DNA of 64,000 nt from Flavobacteriales bacterium (GTDB lineage: Bacteria; Bacteroidota; Bacteroidia; Flavobacteriales_F; PHOS-HE28): the NCBI GenBank assembly GCA_016705955.1, contig JADJKO010000003.1:310001-374000 (forward strand), read 5' to 3'. The notes under the pieces were generated by a model. That model did no database searches, was not told the origin of the DNA, and saw nothing but the letters and a program-made list of their open reading frames with translations. The stretch's first letter is position 1; every line of letters begins with the position of its first letter. Made by a program: the position numbers and the translations under genes. Shown piece by piece: positions 19,801 through 28,301 of this stretch.

Positions 19801-20759
19801 GTGGACAGAACTGGACGCAACTCTACTATGCCCAGCAAGCAGCGCTCGGCACAACCAGCACCGGGACAAGCCCATGGGCGCCCACCGCTGCGAACCAGTG
19901 GCTCTTGCATGACATTGACATCAGCGCGTATGACGGACAGAGCGTGGTGATCCGCTTCACCGGCGTGAACGGATACGGAGACAGGCTCTACCTCGACAAT
20001 CTCGAAGTAGTGAACAACGGTCTACGCCTCGCACTGAAACTCTTCCTCGATGGTCCATTTGACCCGAACACGCTGCTGATGCGCGACGATCTGCGCGTTG
20101 CGGGTCTGGTCCCGAACGGCGAGCCGTACACCGCGCTCGGCTTCGCACAAGCGAGCGATGGTGGCGGCGAAGTGATGCAGGCTGGTGTGAGTTCGCGTTC
20201 AGGAAACGATGCGATCGTGGATTGGGTGCAGGTGGAACTGCGCGATGCGAGCACGCCGACGATCATCATTGCCACGCGACCCGCCTTGGTGCAACGCGAT
20301 GGTGATGTGGTGGCGGAGGACGGCATCTCCCCTATCGCCTTACTTGCTCCTGCCGGATCGTACAAGATCGCCGTTCGTCACCGCAACCATCTTGGTGCGA
20401 TGACCGCCAGCTCCGTACCGCTTTCAAGCACGATCGTTCCTGTGGACTTCACGGATCAATCGCTCGCGCTCTACGGAACGGAACCAACCCGCATCGTAGG
20501 GACCAAGCGGGCACTTTGGTCCGGCAACACCCTGCGCGATGTGGAGCTGAAATACACCGGGGCCACCAACGACCGGGACCCGATCCTTGTCGCGATCGGC
20601 GGTTCGGTGCCAACGAATACCGTGGCAGGCTATCGCATGGAGGACGTGAATCTGGATGGCGTGACGAAATACACCGGCTCATTCAATGATCGCGACCCCA
20701 TTCTGGTGAACATCGGTGGAAGTATTCCCACTGCGGTGCGCACCCAGCAATTGCCATAG
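16827..20759 (+). CDS. Secreted BNR/sortilin-like repeat protein with PKD, MAM-like and NDRDPIL C-terminal module
   Basis: The 1310-residue product starts with a signal peptide (MRFSILAVVLITSITLRAQQ). Residues ~100-800 form a seven-blade-propeller-like region with repeated BNR/Asp-box motifs such as WKSTDKGLNWTN, YKSTNGGSTWS, YKSTDSGASWTF and WRSTNGGTNWTE. A PKD domain follows (WSWSFPGGTPS), then a jelly-roll/MAM-like domain (PTGWRIDNPDGLDTW to YLDNLEV). The last ~240 residues match the tail of the M36 protease at 24779-28246 and end in two NDRDPIL repeats. No standard T9SS tail is visible. The start at ATG 16827 has a clear signal peptide; the frame stays open upstream inside gdhA, which I regard as chance. 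Its ligand or substrate is unknown. Confidence 0.85.
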   Translation: MRFSILAVVLITSITLRAQQFEQMISRGAGELPQWAQLMYAPDPDPGAVQAAYTAYYATHPFVKNMHTQFFKRWKREIGHAIVPKDPAQREDYEENLGAYLAASSSTDGDRAANWTCIGPFDWDHGAVDKSYAAGAAHVYTVEQSASNGNLIYAGTANAGVWKSTDKGLNWTNMTKGMMIGTVYSVEIDHTVENTVYFGAENKLYKSTNGGSTWSIVGDATFNSVNHSIRDLVMHPTNNQVLFLCSNQGLYRSANGGTTFTQVQTGNWQELEFKPGTATTVYAVKQTGVITQFWRSLDTGVTFSQMTTGWPVPVAPDEQERTEIAVTADAPNTVYALCTGVANGGSGLYGVYKSTDSGASWTFQCCGPSPGGVPSPTNFNLMGWDDGGQDDGGQYYYDLAFAVDPANANKLQVCGVQRWVSTDGGVTFTCPAKWSHSNKVDYVHADIHDMRYYGSEIWLANDGGIFYSSDAGATFNRRMFGIAGTDFWGFGAGGWTGSNVMLGGTYHNGTLLKDNDVYTNGWVCTDGGDGIRGFVHPQYDRRALSDYGYKTLSGDRTVSNGNTGWGKQPNASYITGESSEVVWHPNLVNTAFVGNGNSIWRTDDNGAGFVEVYNFGEKVTSIEVSFSDPNTMYACTYIDWWGLKKVWRSTNGGTNWTEITPSSATINGNTWIPYDIAVSATDPQTLWLVRTSQYGDYPNINGYVIYKSVNGGANWTNITDASLNNEWPTNIAHQLGTNGGLYIGTRRAVYYRSDAAPTWTLWNAGLPARIFSTRLLINYRDQKIRNGTDRSVWESNLETSSSPVANFCADKRTITCLAPSVQFYDNSVLSGNGYSWSWSFPGGTPSTSTNRSPLITYNAPGTYDVTLTVTDANGTNARTIAGFVTYANFTATAPMLADAEDQAVTPTGWRIDNPDGLDTWTNEAVTGADGNATRAWRMDYYYYNAPGQVDRLITPVITLGGSAGTHLKFHHAYKPYGASYPDGLRVEISTNCGQNWTQLYYAQQAALGTTSTGTSPWAPTAANQWLLHDIDISAYDGQSVVIRFTGVNGYGDRLYLDNLEVVNNGLRLALKLFLDGPFDPNTLLMRDDLRVAGLVPNGEPYTALGFAQASDGGGEVMQAGVSSRSGNDAIVDWVQVELRDASTPTIIIATRPALVQRDGDVVAEDGISPIALLAPAGSYKIAVRHRNHLGAMTASSVPLSSTIVPVDFTDQSLALYGTEPTRIVGTKRALWSGNTLRDVELKYTGATNDRDPILVAIGGSVPTNTVAGYRMEDVNLDGVTKYTGSFNDRDPILVNIGGSIPTAVRTQQLP

Positions 20760-20775
20760 GAACGATGCAGAAGCA

Positions 20776-20809
20776 GAACGCCCCGGCTCCTTTCGGAACC
20801 GGGGCGTTC
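20776..20809. terminator. Bidirectional terminator between convergent genes
   Basis: GAACGCCCCGG and CCGGGGCGTTC form a perfect 11-base stem around a 12-base loop that can itself pair further (TCC/GGA). It sits between the BNR-repeat gene (stop at 20759) and the convergent bacilliredoxin gene (stop at 20827) and can serve both. Confidence 0.8.
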
Positions 20810-20826
20810 AACATTCTCAGCAGGTC

Positions 20827-21237
20827 TCAGCAGAACTCGTCGTACGCCATCTGCAGGTTCTCGGCGATCATCTCGGCGCTGCGGCCTTCGATGTGATGAC
20901 GCTCGAGGAAGTGTACGAGCTTGCCATCCTTGAACAAGGCAATGGACGGGCTACTGGGCGGGTAGGGCAGGAAATGCTTGCGGGCCTGATTGGTCGCATC
21001 GCCATCGACACCGGCAAAAACGGTGACCAACTTGGCGGGGCGCTTGGCTCCATGCACGCTCTTCTTCACCCCGGGGCGTGCAGCGCCAGCGGCGCAACCG
21101 CATACACTGTTCACCACGCAGAGCACGGTGCCGGGCTGTGTCAGGGCCTTGTCCACCTGGTCGGGGGTCTTCAATTCTTCGAAGCCAGCGGAAACAAGGT
21201 CCGTGGCCATGGGAGCTGTTAGTTCTTGCGGGTACAT
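20827..21237 (-). CDS. Bacilliredoxin, BrxA/BrxB (YphP/YqiW) family
   Basis: The 136-residue protein opens with MYPQELTAPMATDLVSAGF, typical of the family, and has the CGC redox motif at residues 46-48 (VVNSVCGCAAG). The rest (VTVFAGVDGDATNQARKHF, PSSPSIALFKDGKLVHFLER) matches the thioredoxin-like fold of these cytoplasmic thiol-disulfide enzymes, which remove bacillithiol or related thiols from proteins. The ATG at 21237 gives the canonical N-terminus. An exact -7 element lies 42 bases upstream. Whether this organism makes bacillithiol cannot be judged from the window. Confidence 0.92.
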   Translation of the reverse strand: MYPQELTAPMATDLVSAGFEELKTPDQVDKALTQPGTVLCVVNSVCGCAAGAARPGVKKSVHGAKRPAKLVTVFAGVDGDATNQARKHFLPYPPSSPSIALFKDGKLVHFLERHHIEGRSAEMIAENLQMAYDEFC

Positions 21238-21279
21238 GGTCTTTTCGATTGACCGCTGGATCGCGGTGTTGTTCGGGGC

Positions 21280-21287
21280 CAAAAGTA
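21280..21287 (-). promoter_or_regulatory. -7 promoter element of the bacilliredoxin gene
   Basis: On the minus strand it reads TACTTTTG, an exact TAnnTTTG match, 42 bases before the ATG at 21237. Confidence 0.55.
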
Positions 21288-21384
21288 CGGCAGGTGGAAA
21301 ACCAGCCCTGACCAGGACCGCGATGGTATGCACAACATTCTGATGATCAGGACTACGAACCTTGCGACCCCTATCGGTCCGCCT

Positions 21385-21392
21385 TATCTTCG
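21385..21392 (+). promoter_or_regulatory. Probable -7 promoter element of the first M36 protease gene
   Basis: TATCTTCG fits TAnnTTYG and ends 22 bases before the ATG at 21415. Confidence 0.45.
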
Positions 21393-21414
21393 GTCTCGCT
21401 GCGCTCACCGTTCC

Positions 21415-24400
21415 ATGACCTTTGTCCGTTCCCTCCTCCTCGCACCGCTGCTCGTTTGGCTATCCTCATCGGTAGCACAACAGGGGGTTACCACGCTCCC
21501 TCCATCGGTACAGGAACAACTGATGGCATCAGGTTATCGGGTTGAGGATCTCCAGGATCTGATCATGAAGGATGATTACTTGTCAGAGGATGTTGGTCTA
21601 CAGCACCTGTACGTACGGCAGCGCTGGCAGGGCATCGAGATCTGGAATGGGGACATCGCCATTCACACGCAAACCGATGGATCGGTCATCGCCGTGAACA
21701 ACGGTTCCTTTTCGCGCTTGGCCGATCGCGTGAACACGACCACACCGGTCATCAGCGCCGGAACGGCGCTATCGAACGTGCTCGCGCGGGACATGCCGGG
21801 TACTTCGATCCCTGCGCTGATCTCCTCCGAGGACAATGGCCGCATGTCCGTATTCGACGGAAGCTCTTTCAGCGATGAGCCCGTTGTCGTTCGCTTGGTC
21901 CTCGTTCCAGTGGGTGAAGCGTTGCGCTTGGCGTGGAACGTGAACCATTACACCCCCAATGGCACGCACTGGTGGAATGTGCGGATCGATGCGGTGACCG
22001 GTGAGGAATTGGAACGCAACGATTGGGTGAGCCAATGCAACTTCGATCACTTCCATGCGGATGAAGTCCTTACACGACCCGAGGAGGATGCTTGCGCGCC
22101 TGCCTCCCCGAACGACCTCCGGGTCTATGCGTGGCCTACGGAAAGCCCGAGCCACGGCGGTCGCACATTACAGAACGCGCCATGGACACAAGGCGGGATC
22201 GCTTCGCCCTATGGCTGGAACGATACCAACGGAGCTGCTGGAGCAGAGTACACCATCACTCGCGGGAACAACGCATGGGCGAAAGAGGACATCGCCAATG
22301 ACAACGAGACCACGATCGGCTACAGTCCGAGCGGCGGTGCTACCCTTGACTTCGATTTCGCCATCAATCTCGCTGGCGCGCCGACCACCTATCAGGACGC
22401 CCTGATCACCAACCTCTACTACTGGAACAACCTGATGCACGATGTGTGGTACGGGTACGGCTTCAACGATCCCGCCGGGAATTTCCAGCAGAACAATTAC
22501 GGGCGTGGTGGAACAGGCAACGATTACGTGCTGGCCGATGCGATCGATGGCAGCGGTACCAACAACGCCAACTTCGCTACGCCAGCCGAGGGTACGCGCC
22601 CGCGGATGCAGATGTACACATGGACGTACACCACGCCGAACCGCGATAGCGATCTGGACAACGGTGTGATCGCGCACGAGTATGGGCACGGTATCAGCAA
22701 TCGCTTGGTCGGGGGTCCGGCGAATGTGAACTGCTTGGGCAACGCTGAACAGATGGGCGAGGGCTGGAGCGACTTCTTCGGCTTGGTGATGACGATGCGG
22801 GTTGGCGATACCGGCCCGACCCCGCGTGGCATCGGCACCTATGTCATCGGCCAGCCCACCACGGGAGGTGGCATCCGGCCAGCGCCATACAGCACCAATT
22901 TCGGAGTGAACAATTTCACGTACGCGGCCACGAACAACGCGGCGATCACCCAACCGCACGGCATCGGATTCGTGTGGTGTACCATGTTGTGGGAGATGAC
23001 CTGGGAATTGATCGGTGTGTACGGTTGGGACCCGGACATCTACACGGGCACTGGTGGCAACAACATCGCCATGCGTTTGGTGATCGAAGGGATGAAGTTG
23101 ACACCCTGTAGTCCGGGATTCGTCAACGCACGTGACGCGATCCTCCTAGCGGACCAGAACCTCTATGGTGGTGCGAACCAGAACGCGATCTGGGCGGCCT
23201 TCGCACGACGCGGGCTTGGTGTGGGTGCGAACCAGGGTAGTGCGAACAACCGCTCGGACCAGACCGAGGCATACAACACCCCGATGACCGCTAATGTCGG
23301 CATCGCATCGATCACCGAGCCACTGGCCGGCCAACTGTACAACTGTGTGGGTGCGCCGACCACTGTGCGCGCCGTGGTGCGGAACTTCGGTTCGGTGGCA
23401 CAGAGCAATTTCCCGGTCCGCTACCGGCTCGATGGTGGTGCATGGGTCACGCAGAATTACGCGGGATCACTAGCGGCCGGGGCATCCTTCAATTTCGTGT
23501 TCAGCACCACGGTGAATATCAGTGGCGTTGGCGCACATACCCTTGAGGTCGCTACGAACCTTACCGGAGACATGTACGCTTCGGACAACAGCCAGACGAA
23601 CGCGCTTACGATCGTGGCGGGCACCACAGTCATCGCACCCTACACCGAAGGACTGTCCACAGCATCCCCGACACCGGCCGGTTGGTCCATACAGAATCCC
23701 GATGCGTCCTACACCTGGACCACCTCGTTGCCAGCCATCGGTCCAGCACCATCGTGTACGTCCAGTCGTACATGGTCCATCGACAACTTCAACTACAATG
23801 GCATCGGACAGGAGGATCGATTGGTCACACCGTTGGTGAACCTTGCGGGGTTGACCAATTGCCGCTTGAAATTCGACCACGCATACGCGCGGTACAACGC
23901 TTCCTTTTCGATGCCTTCCGCGTGGACATCAGCGGGAACTGCGGCGCGAACTGGAACACCCTGCTTGCGCAAAGCGGAGCGGTCCTCGCCACCGCACCTG
24001 ATGCCACGGCGTTGTTCGCACCCGCGAATTGCGCTCAATGGCGAGCGAATGACCTGGATATCGGCGCATACAGCGGACAAACCGTACTGGTGCGATTCGT
24101 GGGCATCAATGGTTACGGGAACACCTTGTTGATGGACAACGTGGTCTTCACCGGAACTGCTTCAAATCTGCCTGTGGAACTGCTCGCGTTCCATGCAACG
24201 GATCAGCCCAACGGCGTGTGGCTCGATTGGTCCACGGGCAGTGAGTTGAATACCGACCGGTTCGAAGTGGAACGCTCTTCGGATCCGCGGTCCTGGGCGG
24301 TGATCGGTGTGCGCTCCGCTCAAGGACAATCCTTCACCACCACCCGGTACGGACTACTTGATGCCAACCCGTTGAGCGGCCTTTCCTATTACCGCCTGCA

Positions 24401-24701
24401 CATGTTGGACCTGGATGGAAGCGACGCTTATTCAGAAGTGGTAAGCGTTCTGCGCAAGAGCGGTGAGCGGTATTGCTACCCGAACCCGAACAGTGGAAGC
24501 TTTACGGTCTCCGTGGCGGGTTCCGTCGCTACGATCGAGGTGGTGGACGCCACCGGCCGACCGGTACCGACCTCTATTTCCCCAGCGGCCGATGACCGAT
24601 GGGTGGTCGATATCCTAGGTGCGGCACCAGGGATGTACCTCGTGCGGATCCGTACAGGCGAGGATCTCAAACAGGAACGGATCCTCGTCACAGGCCGGTA
24701 A
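21415..24701 (+). CDS. Secreted M36 (fungalysin-like) metalloprotease with T9SS type A tail; frameshifted
   Basis: A signal peptide is followed by an FTP-type propeptide (YVRQRWQGIEIWNGDIAIH) and the M36 catalytic domain, with HEYGH at residues 421-425, GISNRLVGGP and the third ligand in EGWSDFF. Then come a CARDB-like segment and a MAM-like domain. The starting frame runs to 24132, but from about 23905-23911 the homologous sequence continues in the next frame: AYARYNASFS is followed by DAFRVDISGNCGANWN. One base appears to be missing after the TTTT run. Joining the frames gives a C-terminal fibronectin-like segment (LLAFHATDQ...YYRLHMLDLDG) and a T9SS type A domain (CYPNPNSGSFTVSV to GMYLVRI). 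As read here, the sorting tail would be lost. The next gene is a paralogue with a different tail. Confidence 0.88.
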
Positions 24702-24751
24702 GATCCCACGTTCGTGCGGCTTGGGGCCTTGCCCCCCGTCCCTGATCCCGG

Positions 24752-24758
24752 TACTTTG
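24752..24758 (+). promoter_or_regulatory. Probable -7 promoter element of the second M36 protease gene
   Basis: TACTTTG lies 20 bases before the ATG at 24779, with a TTG at 24729-24731 (20-base spacer) as a possible -33 element. Confidence 0.45.
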
Positions 24759-24778
24759 CCGCCCTTCCAACCCAAACC

Positions 24779-27700
24779 ATGTCGATCCTCCGCGTGCTCG
24801 CATCCCTCCTTCTCCTTGTCCTTTCGCTTTCTGTCACTGCCCAACGCCCCACTGGTACGTTACCCGAAAAAGTGGTGGGTCAATTGCGCGCAAGTGGATT
24901 TCATGCAAGCGACCTCACGGACCTTGTGGTGAACGACAACTATCGCAGTACCCGTAGCGGGATCACACATACCTACTTCCGCCAACGATGGCAGGGCATT
25001 GAAGTCTGGAATGGCGACATCGCTGTTCATCAAGCCGCCAATGGTGAAGTGATCAAGGTGAACATCGGTGCGTTCACGGCGATCGAGAAACGCGTGAATA
25101 GCACACAACCCTCCCTATCCCCGGAAAATGCGCTGGCTGCCGTGCTTGCGCGGACCACTCCCGGCAAAGCAACTCCTGCATTGGTCTCATCCGATGCTGG
25201 AGAACACACATTCGTGTATGATGGGACGGCCTTCGGCCATGAGCCGGTGATCGTGAAGTTGGTATACCAACCCGTGGGCGACCGTCTGTTGCTCGCGTGG
25301 AATGTGAACCACTATACCACGGATGGCCTGCATTGGTGGAACATCCGCGTGGATGCGATGACCGGCGCTGAATTGGACCGCAATGATTGGGTGGCCCAGT
25401 GTGCTTGGGATGGTCACGATCACGCGGCCGAGGAGTGTCCTTCCATACCGATGGCACCCGCAGCCCCGAATGATTACAACGTGTTGCCCGCGCCCGTGGA
25501 GAGTCCGATCCATGGAAGCAGGGCCATTCGAAACGCACCCTGGACCATGGGCGGGATCGCTTCACCCTACGGATGGCATGACACGAACGGGGCCTCAGGT
25601 GCCGAGTACACGGATACCCGCGGCAATAACTGCTACGCCCAGGAGGACGCCGACAACAACAACACCGGCGGTGCTCGCCCCAGCGGTGGCGCCACGCTCG
25701 ATTTCGATTTCCCATTGGACCTCACACAAACCCCTGCGACCTATCTCGATGCCGCCACGACCAACCTTTTCTACTGGAACAACATCGTCCACGATGTGTG
25801 GTACCAGTACGGTTTCGATGACCCTGCGGGGAATTTCCAGCAGAACAACTATGGACGCGGCGGCGCGGGCAACGATGCCGTGAATGCCGATGCGCAGGAT
25901 GGCAGCGGTACCAACAACGCCAACTTCGGCACACCGCCCGATGGCAGTTCCCCACGCATGCAGATGTACCGTTGGACCTACACCACACCGAACAGGGATA
26001 GCGACCTGGACAACGGTGTGATCGCACACGAATACGGACACGGGATCAGCAACCGGTTGGTGGGCGGCCCTGCCAACACGAATTGCTTGGGAAATGTGGA
26101 ACAGATGGGTGAAGGTTGGAGCGATTACTTCGGATTGATGATGACCATGGAACCTGGTGATCAAGGCACGGATGGTCGTGGGATCGGAACGTACGTAATG
26201 GGGCAGCCGGTGACCGGACCGGGGATCCGCCCCTCACCCTATAGCACGAACTTCTCGGTGAACAGCTACACCTATGCCGCCACCAACTCGGGATCGATCG
26301 CCGCACCGCATGGGATCGGGTTCGTGTGGTGTACCATGCTCTGGGAAATGACCTGGGAGTTGATCGGCGTCCATGGATTCGACCCGGACCTGTACAACGG
26401 CACAGGTGGCAATAACATCGCCATGCAATTGGTGATCGACGGATTGAAATTGACACCGTGCAGCCCTGGCTTCGTGGATGGGCGGGACGCGATCCTTCTT
26501 GCCGACCAACAGACCAACGGTGGCGCGAACCAGAATGCGATCTGGGCTGCGTTCGCTCGGCGTGGGCTGGGTGCAAGTGCAAGCCAAGGCAGCAGCAACA
26601 ACCGCTACGACCAGACGGAGACCTTCGACACGCCACTTCCTTTGAACATTGGCGTTTCTGCGGTTCAATCCCCGCAAGGAGCCATCTGGGATTGCGCGGC
26701 CACGAACGCGCCCGTCACCGTGACGATCCGCAACTACGGCCAGCAGGCCCAATCGAATTTCGAGGTGCGCTACCAGCTTGATGGGGGCAGTGTGATCACC
26801 GGGACCTACACCGGAAGCTTGGCAAGCGGCGCGAGTGCATCATACACGTTCTCCCAACCGGTCACCATCACCGGGAACGGCGCCCACACCTTGGTGGCCA
26901 GCACGAATTTGATCGGTGATCAATACGTCGGCAATGACGCATCCAGCAGTGCGATCACCTTGAGCACGCCGACCACCGTGGCGGCGACCTACACGCAGAA
27001 TATCGAAGCCACATCACCAACACCTACAGGATGGTCGCTCCAGAATCCCGATGCCGGTAACACGTGGGTGACCGTTGCGGTTTCCGGACAAACCGCTTGC
27101 GTGGGCACACGCGCATGGGGGATCGACAACTACAGCGTGAGCACCCCGGGCCAGGAGGATCGATTGGTCACGCCGATCGTGGACCTCATCGGTTCAGCGG
27201 GTTCGCGGTTGAAGTTCCAACACGCTTACTCCGGTTACTCCTCCTCTTATGTGGATGGCATGAGGGTGGAGGTCAGCGGGGATTGCGGAAGCACTTGGAC
27301 CACCTTGTACGAAGCCGCAGGGTCCGCGCTCCAGACCACCGCATACTCCACCTCGGCATGGACGCCCAGCAGTTGTTCCCAATGGCTAGCGCACGATCTG
27401 GACATCAGCGCATACGATGGTTCGCCGGTGATCTTCCGGTTCGTAGCGATCAACGACTATGGCAATTGGTTGTACTTGGATGATGTGGTCGTGGAACGCA
27501 ATGGGGTGCGCGTTGCCCTGAAGCTCATGCTTGAAGGACCATATGATATCGCAACCGACAAGATGCGCGACGACATTCGCGCAGCCGGCCAGATCCCGCT
27601 TACCGAACCGTACACGGTGATCGGATTCCCGCAGGTATCGGGTGGCGGTGGCGAAACGATCAACGCGGCTGTGCTTACGACCACAGGTGATAACGCTATT

Positions 27701-28246
27701 GTGGATTGGGTGCATGTGCAACTCCGCAGTTCCACCACACCGGGTACGATCCTCGCCACACGTTGCGCATTGGTGCAACGCGACGGCGATGTGGTGGACA
27801 AGGACGGCGTATCTCCGGTGAGCTTCCAGACCGGCAATGGCAACTACTACGTCGCGGTGAAACACCGCAATCACCTCGGTGCAATGACGGCCGCACCGGT
27901 CGCGCTCACATCCACAGCTATCGGAATTGACCTTTCAGCTCCAGGAACGGCGGTGTACGGAACTGAAGCGCGCAAGCCATTGAATGGTCGTGCATTGCTC
28001 TGGGCTGGCAACGTGCTTCCGGATGCAGTGCTGAGTTACATCGGCCTGAACAATGACCGCGATCCGATCCTGCAAGCGATCGGTGGAAGCATACCCACTG
28101 CGGAGAGCACTGTCGGATATCACCGGGAGGATGTGAACATGGATGGGATCATCCGTTACATCGGCACGAACAACGATCGTGATCCAATACTGTTGAACGT
28201 CGGCGGATCAGTTCCGACCACGACCCGGGCCGAGCAGCTACCGTGA
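24779..28246 (+). CDS. Secreted M36 (fungalysin-like) metalloprotease with NDRDPIL C-terminal module
   Basis: The 1155-residue product has a signal peptide (MSILRVLASLLLLVLSLSVTA), an FTP propeptide (YFRQRWQGIEVWNGDIAVH) and an M36 domain with HEYGH at 417-421 and EGWSDYF. A CARDB-like segment (TIRNYGQQAQSNFEVRYQLDG) and a MAM-like domain (PTGWSLQNPDAGNTW to LYLDDVVVERNG) follow. The tail of about 245 residues is homologous to that of the BNR-repeat protein at 16827-20759 and ends with two NDRDPIL repeats and RAEQLP. It is collinear with and highly similar to the preceding protease, apart from the swapped C-terminal module. M36 enzymes are autoactivating secreted endopeptidases; a nutritional role is plausible. 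Confidence 0.9.
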   Translation: MSILRVLASLLLLVLSLSVTAQRPTGTLPEKVVGQLRASGFHASDLTDLVVNDNYRSTRSGITHTYFRQRWQGIEVWNGDIAVHQAANGEVIKVNIGAFTAIEKRVNSTQPSLSPENALAAVLARTTPGKATPALVSSDAGEHTFVYDGTAFGHEPVIVKLVYQPVGDRLLLAWNVNHYTTDGLHWWNIRVDAMTGAELDRNDWVAQCAWDGHDHAAEECPSIPMAPAAPNDYNVLPAPVESPIHGSRAIRNAPWTMGGIASPYGWHDTNGASGAEYTDTRGNNCYAQEDADNNNTGGARPSGGATLDFDFPLDLTQTPATYLDAATTNLFYWNNIVHDVWYQYGFDDPAGNFQQNNYGRGGAGNDAVNADAQDGSGTNNANFGTPPDGSSPRMQMYRWTYTTPNRDSDLDNGVIAHEYGHGISNRLVGGPANTNCLGNVEQMGEGWSDYFGLMMTMEPGDQGTDGRGIGTYVMGQPVTGPGIRPSPYSTNFSVNSYTYAATNSGSIAAPHGIGFVWCTMLWEMTWELIGVHGFDPDLYNGTGGNNIAMQLVIDGLKLTPCSPGFVDGRDAILLADQQTNGGANQNAIWAAFARRGLGASASQGSSNNRYDQTETFDTPLPLNIGVSAVQSPQGAIWDCAATNAPVTVTIRNYGQQAQSNFEVRYQLDGGSVITGTYTGSLASGASASYTFSQPVTITGNGAHTLVASTNLIGDQYVGNDASSSAITLSTPTTVAATYTQNIEATSPTPTGWSLQNPDAGNTWVTVAVSGQTACVGTRAWGIDNYSVSTPGQEDRLVTPIVDLIGSAGSRLKFQHAYSGYSSSYVDGMRVEVSGDCGSTWTTLYEAAGSALQTTAYSTSAWTPSSCSQWLAHDLDISAYDGSPVIFRFVAINDYGNWLYLDDVVVERNGVRVALKLMLEGPYDIATDKMRDDIRAAGQIPLTEPYTVIGFPQVSGGGGETINAAVLTTTGDNAIVDWVHVQLRSSTTPGTILATRCALVQRDGDVVDKDGVSPVSFQTGNGNYYVAVKHRNHLGAMTAAPVALTSTAIGIDLSAPGTAVYGTEARKPLNGRALLWAGNVLPDAVLSYIGLNNDRDPILQAIGGSIPTAESTVGYHREDVNMDGIIRYIGTNNDRDPILLNVGGSVPTTTRAEQLP

Positions 28247-28301
28247 CCACAACACTCGATCGGGGTCGGGAAGAACATCCACGGCATTGCTACCATGCGG
28301 A

